64,000 bases of DNA, from positions 62,001-126,000 of the forward strand of contig JAZKJF010000005.1 of NCBI GenBank assembly GCA_040384465.1, read 5' to 3'. A program made the translations under genes and the position numbers. The notes under the pieces were generated by a model, which was not told the DNA's origin, did not search any database, and worked only from the letters and a program-made list of their open reading frames with translations. Below are positions 1 to 8,235 of the stretch, in pieces. Each line of letters begins with the position of its first letter. Within the stretch, counting starts at the first letter, position 1. Origin of the DNA: UBA5078 sp040384465 (GTDB taxonomy: Bacteria; Pseudomonadota; Gammaproteobacteria; Pseudomonadales; Pseudohongiellaceae).

Positions 1-1
1 C

Positions 2-331
2 TCCGCCGCATTCTACGATGCGCTGCTTGCGGAACTGAATGCCAAGAGAACCATGGAGTTCCCGACCTTCATCGCCTGGGGTAACAGCCCGACCGGCGCT
101 AATCTGTGCGTCATCCAGCCGTTTGATGGCAAAGCAGCCACGGGTGGCAATGGCACGATGGTCGCGTTGGCCGCCGACAGCAAGGAGACAGTGGATCGTG
201 TCTACAAGAAAGCAATGGAGCTGGGAGCGAAGGATGAGGGCCCGGCTGGACCGCGTGGTGACACCTACTATGCGGGTTACTTCCGCGACCCGGATGGCAA
301 CAAGCTCAATGTGTTCTACTCAGCAAGCTGA
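2..331 (+). CDS. VOC (glyoxalase/bleomycin-resistance-like) family protein, C-terminal part
   Basis: The reading frame is open from the window edge and stops at 331, so only the last 109 residues are seen and the true start lies upstream. The end of the protein has the pattern typical of small vicinal-oxygen-chelate proteins: a helix of the type VDRVYKKAMELGAKDEG, then a glycine-rich turn, then YYAGYFRDPDGNKLNVF. The F-x-DPDGN-x-x-x-V-F ending is the usual last strand of this fold. Members bind a metal and act as lyases, isomerases or dioxygenases, or bind drugs. The substrate cannot be told from this fragment. A TetR-type regulator follows 26 bases downstream on the same strand. Confidence 0.85.
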   Translation, partial: SAAFYDALLAELNAKRTMEFPTFIAWGNSPTGANLCVIQPFDGKAATGGNGTMVALAADSKETVDRVYKKAMELGAKDEGPAGPRGDTYYAGYFRDPDGNKLNVFYSAS

Positions 332-357
332 TTTCTGAGGAATGCCGGGGGGTATCG

Positions 358-957
358 ATGCCGGGTCTGCGTGAACGCAAGAAGCGCATCAAGCTGCAGC
401 GCATCATCGCTGAGGCCCGGCAGCTTTTTGTGCGGCAGGGCTTCGCCGAGACCACCATTCAGGAGATTGCCGAGGCGGCAGATGTCGGCCTCGGCACGCT
501 CTACCTCTACGCCAAGAGCAAGGAAGATCTGCTGGTGCTCGTGTTTCGTGAAAACCTGCTGCAGATGATCGAGAGTTCCTTCGACAGCATTCCCGAACAT
601 TTGCCGTTCATCGAACAGATCATGGCCTTCTTCGATGGCCACATTGAATACCACAAAGAGAATTCTGTCCTGGCCAGAACGGTGCTCAAAGAGCTGTCGT
701 TTCCGGTCACCCCTCAACGTCACACCGATATCCGAATCATCGTCACGGAGACCTATCGGAAGCTGGGGGCACTTGTGCGACGTGGCATTCAGGATCAGAA
801 ACTTCCCGCCGACATCAAGGTCGGCACGACGGTGCCCAGCATCTTTGCCCTCTACTACCACCACTTGCAAGGCTATCTGTGTGAGTTCATCACGGAGGAC
901 GAGTTCAAGAAAAAACTGCGCGATGCCGTACATATGCTGCTCCCCAATGCTCGTTGA
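358..957 (+). CDS. TetR/AcrR family transcriptional regulator
   Basis: The 199-residue product has the usual length of the family. The N-terminal helix-turn-helix spans roughly residues 8-55: RQLFVRQGFAETTIQEIAEA, then ADVGLGTLYLYAKSKEDLL, where the recognition helix ends in the typical LY-x-Y-x-x-SKEDL. The rest is a helical ligand-binding domain with no close relative that I recognise. A run of G (GGGGGG) lies five bases before the ATG and serves as ribosome binding site. It lies 26 bases behind the VOC gene, so the two may be co-transcribed, or it may control the large exported protein starting at 1095. The ligand is unknown. Confidence 0.9.
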   Translation: MPGLRERKKRIKLQRIIAEARQLFVRQGFAETTIQEIAEAADVGLGTLYLYAKSKEDLLVLVFRENLLQMIESSFDSIPEHLPFIEQIMAFFDGHIEYHKENSVLARTVLKELSFPVTPQRHTDIRIIVTETYRKLGALVRRGIQDQKLPADIKVGTTVPSIFALYYHHLQGYLCEFITEDEFKKKLRDAVHMLLPNAR

Positions 958-1094
958 TTGTGACTTCTCTTAAAATTTTCCTTCCTGAATTCTGAATTTG
1001 ACAAAGTGGTGATGGATAGTCCGGGTGGCTGTCTGTTATTCACTTTCAGCGGTGCTAGGATCGCTTTCGAATTCGTAGATTCCCCGGAGGGTTT

Positions 1095-2819
1095 ATGTTC
1101 AAGTCCACGATTGCCATTGGTTTCGCCGCGTTGTTTTGCGCCGCTTCCTCCAGTTCACTGCAGGCCGCTGATCGGGTAGGTGATTTTTCCCTGCTCGATC
1201 AGAACGGCCTTTTTCATCACATCAGCTGGTATGACGACCACAAGGCCATCGCCTTCCTGGTGCAGGTCAATGGCAGTGATCAGACTGAGCAGGCTGCGGC
1301 AACCTATGCGCAACTGCAATCCCGGTTCGATGCGCAGGGCATCGAGTTTATGCTGATCAACCCGCTGGGTCAGGAGCGCGCTTCCGTGCAACAGGCTGTG
1401 GCTGATCTGGGTATCACGCTGCCTGTGCTGATCGATGACGCACAGATGATTTCCAGTGCCATGGGCATCGACAAGAGTGGCGAAGTGTTCCTCTTCAGTC
1501 CGAGCAGTTTCGAGGTGATGTTCCGGGGGCCGGTGTCGGCTCTGGAAGCAGCGCTCAATGAGGTAGTCGCGGACAAGCCGGTCAGTAATCCGGTGGTGGC
1601 GATGTCCGGCTCTGATGTGCCTTACGAGAACAATGTCGGCATCTCCTACGTCAACGATGTGGCCCCGATTCTGGCCGAAAATTGCGCCACCTGCCATCGC
1701 GACGGCGGTATTGCGCCGTTCGCGATGGACAGTCATGCCATGGTGCAGGGCTGGTCGCCGATGATTCGTGAGGTGCTGATGACCAAACGCATGCCGCCCG
1801 GTCAGATCGACCCGCACGTGGGCAACTTCTCCAATGACTATGTCCTCTCTGTGGAAGAGCAGCAGACGCTGATCGGTTGGGTGGAGGCAGGTTCACTGAA
1901 AGATGGCGATACCGATCCGCTGGCGGCGCTGACCTGGCCGGAGACCAAGTGGGCCTTTGGCGAACCGGATCTGATTGTGAAAGTGCCGCCCCAGGAGATT
2001 CCAGCAACCGGAGTGCTCGATTACATCACCGTGATGGTGCCCTTCGAAGGGTTGGATCGTGATCGTTGGGTGCGCGCCAGCCAGTACATTGCTGGTGACC
2101 GCACGGTCCTGCACCATACGTTGAACGCTGTGATTGCGCCCGGCAGCAGACCTACCGCAGGGAGTTTCCTGGGTGGCGGCGACCCGAATGCTGCCTTCAT
2201 TACGCCTTATATTCCCGGTGCAGAACCGCATATGGAAAACCCGAACACAGGTGGCCTGCTCAAAGCCGGTTCGATGCTGGGCTTGCAATTGCACTACACC
2301 ACCACGGGCAAGGCAACCGTCGACGCCAGTGAGATCGGGGTCTGGTTCTATCCGGATGATCAGGTGCCGGAAGAGCGCAGATCCGGCAAGTGCGCCTGCA
2401 TATTCCCGGATGGCTGGACCAATATTCCACCCTACGATCCGAACTTCGAGCAGTCGCAGACCATCACCATCGAGCGTGAGGCCTACCTGCAGAGCTTCCT
2501 GCCGCACATGCACTTCCGTGGCAAGAACATGCGCTTTGCTGCTCACTATCCCGACGGCTCTGTGGAAGAGTTGATCAATATCGCCAACTACAACTACAAC
2601 TGGCAGATCGAGTACAAACTGGAAGAACCGAAGCTGGTACCAGCGGGTACACAGATTGTCGCCACGGCCGCTTTCGACAACTCCACTCAGAACAAGGCGA
2701 ACCCTGATCCGGCCCGTGAAGTGCCGTGGGGACAGCAGAGTTGGGATGAGATGTTCTTCGGACAGGTGTATTGGAAATACGTTGATCAGAGCACGCTGGT
2801 CAGCAGTTCAGCACAGTAA
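1095..2819 (+). CDS. Exported redoxin-like / cytochrome c / copper-monooxygenase-like protein
   Basis: The 574-residue protein starts with a signal peptide (residues 1-25, ending LQAA). Residues 28-160 look like a thioredoxin-fold redoxin domain, but the CxxC pair is missing: the equivalent strand reads LVQVNGSDQ. A haem-binding CATCH motif is at 197-201, followed by RDGGIAPFAM. The C-terminal half carries His/Met-rich motifs of the type seen in copper type II ascorbate-dependent monooxygenases: HHTLN, LQLHYTTTG, LPHMHFRGKNM and WDEMFFG. This suggests a periplasmic redox enzyme with one c-type haem and a mono- or dinuclear copper site. The substrate is unknown. It has a shorter paralogue at 42326. 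The ribosome binding site is GGAGGG just before the ATG. A strong terminator follows. Confidence 0.75.
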   Translation: MFKSTIAIGFAALFCAASSSSLQAADRVGDFSLLDQNGLFHHISWYDDHKAIAFLVQVNGSDQTEQAAATYAQLQSRFDAQGIEFMLINPLGQERASVQQAVADLGITLPVLIDDAQMISSAMGIDKSGEVFLFSPSSFEVMFRGPVSALEAALNEVVADKPVSNPVVAMSGSDVPYENNVGISYVNDVAPILAENCATCHRDGGIAPFAMDSHAMVQGWSPMIREVLMTKRMPPGQIDPHVGNFSNDYVLSVEEQQTLIGWVEAGSLKDGDTDPLAALTWPETKWAFGEPDLIVKVPPQEIPATGVLDYITVMVPFEGLDRDRWVRASQYIAGDRTVLHHTLNAVIAPGSRPTAGSFLGGGDPNAAFITPYIPGAEPHMENPNTGGLLKAGSMLGLQLHYTTTGKATVDASEIGVWFYPDDQVPEERRSGKCACIFPDGWTNIPPYDPNFEQSQTITIEREAYLQSFLPHMHFRGKNMRFAAHYPDGSVEELINIANYNYNWQIEYKLEEPKLVPAGTQIVATAAFDNSTQNKANPDPAREVPWGQQSWDEMFFGQVYWKYVDQSTLVSSSAQ

Positions 2820-2868
2820 TTATGCTGACGGGTTGAAAATTCAGGAGAGTGGGGGGAAGTGAGGAAGT

Positions 2869-2910
2869 AAAAAAGGGAAAGGGGCTGGATGGCCTCTTTC
2901 CCTTTTTTTT
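2869..2910. terminator. Bidirectional rho-independent terminator
   Basis: An A-tract and GGGAAAG pair with CTTTCCC and an eight-base T-tract, around a short GC-rich inner hairpin. It lies between two convergent genes (ends at 2819 and 2937) and has the A-rich left flank and T-rich right flank needed to work in both directions. Confidence 0.85.
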
Positions 2911-2936
2911 GCAGAGCTTTTTAGCAGTCTGGCGTG

Positions 2937-3794
2937 TTACTGCGCTTTCAGAGCCGGGTTGTTGGGCTGTGGCTCACCCAGTACGGCGGTGTTGCGCAGG
3001 ATGCCCACGCCTTCCACTTCGGATTCGAAGGTGTCACCTGGAACCATCGGGCGGGTAGTGCCCATGGTGCCGGACCAGATGATATCGCCCGGTTCGAGAG
3101 TGAAGTAGTGGGAGATGTAGCTGACCATGTAATCGAAGTTGTACAGCATGTCAGAGGTGTTCTCGCCCTGACGCACTTCGCCATTCAGACGACCTTCGAT
3201 CTGGATGTTGTTCGGGTCAATGCCGGTGACCAGTTTCGGCCCTACGGAGTTGAAGGTTCTGGCGCCCTTGGCGCGAGTCCACTGCAGGTCGGCACCTTGC
3301 CAGTCACGGGCACTGCCGTCATTGCCGGCGGTGACACCGAAGATGTAGTCCGGGGCGTCTTCAACAGAGACGTTCTCTGCGTGCTTGCCGATCACGATCA
3401 CGGCTTCCGCTTCATAATGGTAGTTCGTGCTTTCGATTGGGATGATCATCGGTTCGTCCGGGCCAATGATGGAGCGAGCGGGCACGATAAACAGGCCTGG
3501 GTATTTGGCTGGTTCGCCAGTGATGTGGCTGCGGAAATTCAGTGCAGTCATGACCACCAGTTCTGGATCAACCGGTGCTTTCAAGGTAACGGCTGACTGG
3601 TCTACGGTCTGACCAGTACGAGCGCCTTCCAGATAAGGGGCATCGCTCAGTTGATGAATGGTCGTGCCGACCAGTTCGCCCCAGGAAATCGTGCCATTTT
3701 GTTCATAGCGTACGTATTCGGCGGCCTGGGCAGATCCTGCCAGTGCCATGGAAACCAGTAACCCTGCAGACAACGTCTTGATTGTGTGTTTCAT
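2937..3794 (-). CDS. Exported fumarylacetoacetate hydrolase (FAH) family protein
   Basis: The start at 3794 is preferred over an upstream in-frame ATG because GGAGGTGTTCCT directly precedes it and because the product then begins with a clear signal peptide (KTLSAGLLVSMALAGSAQA). The mature part is an FAH C-terminal catalytic domain of about 260 residues. It keeps the metal-binding acidic motifs (YEAEAVIVIG, then GVTAGNDGSARDWQ) and the final GDIIWSGTMGTTRPMVPGD segment. FAH-family enzymes hydrolyse or decarboxylate beta-diketo acids and are normally cytoplasmic, so the signal peptide is unusual. The gene is divergent from the beta-lactamase-family gene at 4052. The substrate is unknown. Confidence 0.85.
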   Translation of the reverse strand: MKHTIKTLSAGLLVSMALAGSAQAAEYVRYEQNGTISWGELVGTTIHQLSDAPYLEGARTGQTVDQSAVTLKAPVDPELVVMTALNFRSHITGEPAKYPGLFIVPARSIIGPDEPMIIPIESTNYHYEAEAVIVIGKHAENVSVEDAPDYIFGVTAGNDGSARDWQGADLQWTRAKGARTFNSVGPKLVTGIDPNNIQIEGRLNGEVRQGENTSDMLYNFDYMVSYISHYFTLEPGDIIWSGTMGTTRPMVPGDTFESEVEGVGILRNTAVLGEPQPNNPALKAQ

Positions 3795-3990
3795 AGGAAC
3801 ACCTCCGTTTTTATTGGATTGGAGCCTTGCCAGTCCGGACATCAAAACGAATGAGGATCTGGTCAGCCTGTGTGTCGCCCTGCCGGGCAACAGCGGGCCC
3901 TATCGTGAACGCAAAGACTCGTTTAATCAAGCCAGATGGCGGGGTGCGCACGACCTCTCGTCGGATTTTACAGTGCAGTGGTCCGGGTGT

Positions 3991-4018
3991 TTGTCTTTGT
4001 CGCGATTGCGCCTATCAT
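3991..4018 (+). promoter_or_regulatory. Predicted sigma-70 promoter of the beta-lactamase-family gene
   Basis: TTGTCT at 3991-3996 and TATCAT at 4013-4018 are separated by 16 bases. The predicted start of transcription is about 4025, leaving a leader of roughly 27 bases before the ATG at 4052. Confidence 0.5.
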
Positions 4019-4051
4019 CGCGCCAAGATTCATCAGAAGAGCAGGATAACC

Positions 4052-5350
4052 ATGGCCCGTTTCCACAGTGTGTTGACTCTCATCGTCCTTGCCCTCCTCG
4101 CCACGTCACTGCACGCCGCCGAGAACACCAGCCTGGTGCGGGCGGAGCCGGAATCGGTCGGGATATCTTCGGCACGCCTGCGGCTGCTCGATACCATGCT
4201 GCGTCAGCATGTCGACGATGGGCGGGTCGCGGGGCTGGTGGCCGGCGTCGCTCGTCATGGCCGCATCGTTTATCTGGAGGCGATGGGGTCGCAGGTCCTG
4301 GGATCACAGGCAGGGGCCGAGGGTGCTCAAACGGCAACTCCGATGCGCGAGGATTCCATTTTTCAGATTCGCTCCAACACCAAGGCAGTCACCTCGCTGG
4401 CGGTCATGCAGTTGATCGAGGCTGACCGTATTGGTCTGGATGAGCCGGTCTCCGCTTATATCCCCAGCTTTGCCGACATGGTGGTCTTCAGCAATCCTGA
4501 TGATCCCGAGAACAGCCCGACGCGCGCGCCGTCACGTGCAGTGACCATCAAAGACCTGCTGCTCAACATCGGTGGCCTCAGCCATCGCGACGGCGCGCTG
4601 TATCAGAGTCGGGGAGTGCGCTCGCGCGCCGAGCCACTCGACGTGTTGGTGGAGAAGATTGCCGCAGTGCCGCTGATGAGCGACCCGGGGACGCGCTGGA
4701 TCTACAGTGAATCGACCTCGGTGCTGGGGCGCATTGTCGAGATCGTCTCAGGACAGCGCTTCGATGACTATCTCAACGAGCACGTCCTGCGGCCGCTGCG
4801 AATGCCGGACACAGCCTTCCATGTGCCGCCGGAGAAAGTCGACCGGCTGGCGCGCATCTATCAGATGCCGAGAGGTGGAGGGGCGCTGGCGCGAGTGCCG
4901 GAGATGGACGTGCCGATTACCACTCAACCGGCGTTGCTGGAAGGCTCGGCTGGGATGGTCAGCACGGTGCCCGACTATCTGCGCTTCCTGCAGACCTTCC
5001 TCGATGGCGGCGTTCTGGACGGTCAACGTGTCTTGTCTGAGGCCCTGATTGCCGAGATGACGCGCAACCACATCCCGTCGGCATTGTTGCCGATCGGGCT
5101 CTCGCCGCAGAACCCGATGCTGGATGTTGGCTGGGGCTATGGCTTCACCGTGGTGATCGACGAGGCGAAGAGTGCCTACGGCGTCAACAATGGCGAGTTC
5201 GGCTGGAGTGGGTCTTTGGGGACCTATGCCTGGGCAGATCCGGAGACGGACATGGTAGCTATCATCATGCTGCAGATTACTCCGGCCAGCGCGTACAGCC
5301 TGCCGCAGAAGTTCAAGGCATTGGTGTCACAGACACCGATAGATGAGTAG
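4052..5350 (+). CDS. Serine hydrolase, beta-lactamase (class C-like) family, exported
   Basis: The start at 4052 is chosen because a signal peptide follows directly (TLIVLALLATSLHAAE) and GCAGGAT lies upstream. The longer open frame upstream has neither. The protein has 432 residues. The catalytic SxxK motif is seen as SNTK within FQIRSNTKAVTSLAVMQLI. A Tyr-containing second motif is present as WIYSEST, and a C-terminal GWSGSLG replaces the KTG box. This layout fits the EstB / penicillin-binding-like esterases and D-aminopeptidases at least as well as true beta-lactamases, so a resistance role should not be assumed. The next gene starts one base after the stop codon. Confidence 0.85.
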   Translation: MARFHSVLTLIVLALLATSLHAAENTSLVRAEPESVGISSARLRLLDTMLRQHVDDGRVAGLVAGVARHGRIVYLEAMGSQVLGSQAGAEGAQTATPMREDSIFQIRSNTKAVTSLAVMQLIEADRIGLDEPVSAYIPSFADMVVFSNPDDPENSPTRAPSRAVTIKDLLLNIGGLSHRDGALYQSRGVRSRAEPLDVLVEKIAAVPLMSDPGTRWIYSESTSVLGRIVEIVSGQRFDDYLNEHVLRPLRMPDTAFHVPPEKVDRLARIYQMPRGGGALARVPEMDVPITTQPALLEGSAGMVSTVPDYLRFLQTFLDGGVLDGQRVLSEALIAEMTRNHIPSALLPIGLSPQNPMLDVGWGYGFTVVIDEAKSAYGVNNGEFGWSGSLGTYAWADPETDMVAIIMLQITPASAYSLPQKFKALVSQTPIDE

Positions 5351-6841
5351 ATGAACAAGGAAATATTACGCGTACACGATGCGCTGTGCCGCATCAGCAG
5401 CCGCAGAACTCTGCGCATCGACGACTTCGCGCTGGCGCGTGGGCAGCACTGGTGTGTGTTCGGTGGCAATGGGGCGGGCAAGTCGCTGCTGGCGCAATTG
5501 CTGCGAGGCATCCTGGGAAGCGGTCATGATCATCTCTCGTGCGCTGCAGACTTCTCTCCCGATCGCGATCTGCAAGTAGTCTCCTTCGAAGAGCAGCAGC
5601 AACTGTGGGCGCTCGACAATCGGCATGACATCAGCGAGTACAGTGACACAGCGCTCGATCAAGGCACCACTGTCGTGAGACTGATCCTCGGTGAGTCGTG
5701 CCCTGATGCCGAAGGAATTGCCCGCTATGAGGCATTGCTGGTGGCGCTCGATCTGCAGTCGCTGCAGCAGCGCGGCATCCGCTATCTCTCGTCCGGGCAG
5801 GTGCGCAAGGCGCTGCTTGCCAGGGCCTTGTATCGCCGTCCCCGGCTGCTGATTCTGGATGATCCACTGGAGAGCGTGGATAGGGACTCCCGGCAGCGCA
5901 TTGCTGTGGTGCTGCAGCAATGGATGGGGCCGGACACCTGCACGCTGCTACTGTGCCGCCGTCAGCGCGATATTCTGCCGAGCATCACCCATCTGGCGTT
6001 GATGGAAGATCTGCGAGTGGTGGAGCGAGGGCTGTTGCAAGACGCGCAGGCGAGTGCGACATGGCGGCGCATGGTGAAACGCGAGGTCACGTTGCCTGCG
6101 TCTCTTCCCCTGCCGATTCCTGGCCGCCACGCCGCGCTTGCCGATCTCGATCCAGAGCAACCGCTGTTCGAGCTGTGCAACGTCGACGCGGGCTATCAGG
6201 GACATCTGGTGCTGAGGCGCTTCTCGTGGACGTTGTACCGAGGCCAACACACTCTCATCGAAGGACCCAACGGTTGTGGCAAATCCACTCTGCTGAGTCT
6301 GATCAATGGAGAGAACCACAAGGCCTATGGGCAGGAGGTAACGCTGTTCGGGCGCCGCCGTGGCAGTGGCGAGACGGTGTGGGATGTGAAGGCGCGCTTC
6401 GGCACCGTGTCCAATGAGCTGCACAACAAGTATGTGAAGGGCTGGAAGGTGCTCGATGTGGTGGTGTCTGGATTCTTTGCCTCGGTCGGGTTGTACGACG
6501 ACAGCGGTGCAAGTGAACGCAATGCCGCGCTGGCCTGGCTAAGCACCTTCGCCATTACTGATCTTGCCGGAGAGTACTACCACGAGCTGTCGTTTGGTCA
6601 GCAGCGTCTGGTGCTGCTGGCGCGGGCCATGGTGAAGCATCCCGCCATTCTGATTCTCGATGAACCCTGTGTCGGGCTGGATGACTATTATCGTGCACTG
6701 ATTCTGGAGATGGTGGACCTGATCGCTGCCACTACCACCACCCAGATCATCTATGTCAGCCACACCGACGACGAACGACCGGCGTGCATCAATCAGCATA
6801 TTCGCTTCAGCGGCCCCGGGGAGTACACGATCAGCACCTGA
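5351..6841 (+). CDS. modF: Double ABC ATPase of the ModF type
   Basis: The 496-residue protein holds two complete ABC ATPase domains in tandem and no membrane segment. The first has Walker A GGNGAGKS (38-45), signature LSSGQ and Walker B LLILDDP. The second has Walker A GPNGCGKS near residue 305, signature LSFGQQ and Walker B ILILDEP. The order and the start (MNKEILRVHDALCRIS) fit E. coli ModF, a tandem ATPase next to the molybdate transporter whose exact role is unsettled. No modABC genes are in the window, though moeA lies at 31960. The gene starts right after the stop of the beta-lactamase-family gene, so the two are likely co-transcribed. It overlaps the convergent AlkD-like gene by 11 bases. 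Confidence 0.75.
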   Translation: MNKEILRVHDALCRISSRRTLRIDDFALARGQHWCVFGGNGAGKSLLAQLLRGILGSGHDHLSCAADFSPDRDLQVVSFEEQQQLWALDNRHDISEYSDTALDQGTTVVRLILGESCPDAEGIARYEALLVALDLQSLQQRGIRYLSSGQVRKALLARALYRRPRLLILDDPLESVDRDSRQRIAVVLQQWMGPDTCTLLLCRRQRDILPSITHLALMEDLRVVERGLLQDAQASATWRRMVKREVTLPASLPLPIPGRHAALADLDPEQPLFELCNVDAGYQGHLVLRRFSWTLYRGQHTLIEGPNGCGKSTLLSLINGENHKAYGQEVTLFGRRRGSGETVWDVKARFGTVSNELHNKYVKGWKVLDVVVSGFFASVGLYDDSGASERNAALAWLSTFAITDLAGEYYHELSFGQQRLVLLARAMVKHPAILILDEPCVGLDDYYRALILEMVDLIAATTTTQIIYVSHTDDERPACINQHIRFSGPGEYTIST

Positions 6842-7544
6842 CGGTCTTGCGCTTCTTGCCGATGCTGCCCCGCGCCTGCACTTTGCGGATGTAGTCCGGC
6901 GCGAAGGGCATCTGGCAGGCGGTGTCGCCCATGTCGACACTGACGCGACCGATCTGCGCGCCTGTTTCGATGGCTAGGTCGGTCAGTTCGGCCACATAGC
7001 TGCCGACTGCAATGACGAAATTGTTCATGGTGTAACGGACGTCGTCGGGCTGTTCGTGGATCTGCTGCTGTACGCGCAGCAGCAGGCCGCGCAGTTCCAC
7101 TGTATTCAGTTCACTGTCAGGCCGCAGGGCGACCAGACCGCCCAGCGTAGCCCAGCCCGTAGATGCCAGTGCCGCCTGCCCGGAGTCGATCCATTGCAGC
7201 GCCAGTGCGTGCCCGTGCGCACTTTCTGCGCTCACCCAGGCGACTGCGCACTGTCGCAGTGCAGAGCAATTGGCAGTGTCTGCCCATTTTCTCAATTCGT
7301 CCCGACTCATGTGCCGTTCGTCGGCGATCAGACCGGCGAGGTAACGCGCGTCGTAGTTTCCGGTGTCATAGAGATCAAGGGCCAGTTGATAATCCTTTTT
7401 GATCCGCCATTCCTTCAGCAAGCGCTTCATGTCGGCAATCTTCACTCCGAACAGTGGTTGTGGAATGCCATGATTGCTGAGGGTTTTTCGGTATCCAGCA
7501 GTGCCGAGAGGTTCCAGTTGGCGCAATACTTGCTCTGCGTTCAT
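6831..7544 (-). CDS. DNA alkylation repair enzyme, AlkD-like HEAT-repeat family
   Basis: The 237-residue product begins MNAEQVLRQLEPLGTAGYRK and carries GIPQPLFGVKIADMKRLLKEW, the typical opening of the AlkD/AlkC-like family. These are all-helical HEAT-repeat glycosylases that excise bulky or positively charged alkylated bases without flipping them. The body contains the expected helical repeats (YLAGLIADERHMSRDELRKW) and the end is basic (KKRKTVRC). GGAAAACC lies before the ATG. Whether it is an active glycosylase cannot be judged here because the catalytic Asp/Trp positions were not aligned. Confidence 0.8.
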   Translation of the reverse strand: MNAEQVLRQLEPLGTAGYRKTLSNHGIPQPLFGVKIADMKRLLKEWRIKKDYQLALDLYDTGNYDARYLAGLIADERHMSRDELRKWADTANCSALRQCAVAWVSAESAHGHALALQWIDSGQAALASTGWATLGGLVALRPDSELNTVELRGLLLRVQQQIHEQPDDVRYTMNNFVIAVGSYVAELTDLAIETGAQIGRVSVDMGDTACQMPFAPDYIRKVQARGSIGKKRKTVRC

Positions 7545-7686
7545 GAAGGTTTTCCGTTAGCTGCAAGGGAAGGGGGCATGCTGCGATGTTGTACCGCGTA
7601 CAGGAATTCACTGCAATTCTGCCCCATAAAAAAGCACTGATGCTCCGAAGTGAGCAGGTTGCTTATCTGTACCGGCAACGCTAGAT

Positions 7687-7714
7687 TTGTCTTCGGAATT
7701 GTCTGAAATATTAC
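7687..7714 (+). promoter_or_regulatory. Possible sigma-70 promoter of the CBS gene
   Basis: TTGTCT at 7687-7692 and TATTAC at 7709-7714 with a 16-base spacer, about 30 bases before the ATG at 7744. Confidence 0.35.
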
Positions 7715-7743
7715 CAATCGTTATTGCCAGAAGGAGTGACAAC

Positions 7744-8223
7744 ATGAAAAGAACTGCCAGAGATATATTGCGAGACAAGGGCGGTCACATGCTCACTATC
7801 AGCTCGGAAGCCACTGTTCACGAGGCGGTCAGCTTCATGAATCAGAAGCGTGTGGGCGCCATTCTGGTCGTTGACGAGAATAGCCAGATTATCGGTATCT
7901 GGACCGAGCGCGATCTGATGCGCCGTGTCATAGAGCCGGGTTTCGACTCCAAGCAGGAGCGGGTGAGCAGTGGCATGACCTCAAACCTGATTTCGGCCAA
8001 TATCGACGCCACACCCTATGAACTGTACGAGAAGTTTGTCGGCCGTCGTATCCGCCACCTGTTGATTGAAGAGTTCGGTCGCTATGTTGGCATTTTGTCG
8101 GCTGGTGACGTGATGCATGCCACTCTTCAGCAGAGCGCTGAGGAGTACCGCAATCTAAACGAGATGGTCAGCATGGAGTATTACGAGAACTGGAAGGCGC
8201 AGGCGCAGGAAGCGCTGCGCTGA
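7744..8223 (+). CDS. CBS domain-containing protein
   Basis: The protein has 159 residues when started at 7744, where GAAGGAG lies seven bases upstream. An upstream in-frame start would add 19 residues that overlap the predicted promoter. Two CBS motifs fill most of the sequence: MLTISSEATVHEAVSFMNQ with GAILVVDENSQIIGIWTERDL, then a second copy with IRHLLIEEFGRYVGILSAGD. CBS pairs bind adenosine nucleotides and act as sensors. No catalytic domain is attached, so it is a stand-alone CBS protein. Its partner is unknown. Confidence 0.88.
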   Translation: MKRTARDILRDKGGHMLTISSEATVHEAVSFMNQKRVGAILVVDENSQIIGIWTERDLMRRVIEPGFDSKQERVSSGMTSNLISANIDATPYELYEKFVGRRIRHLLIEEFGRYVGILSAGDVMHATLQQSAEEYRNLNEMVSMEYYENWKAQAQEALR

Positions 8224-8235
8224 GTTTTTCGTCTG

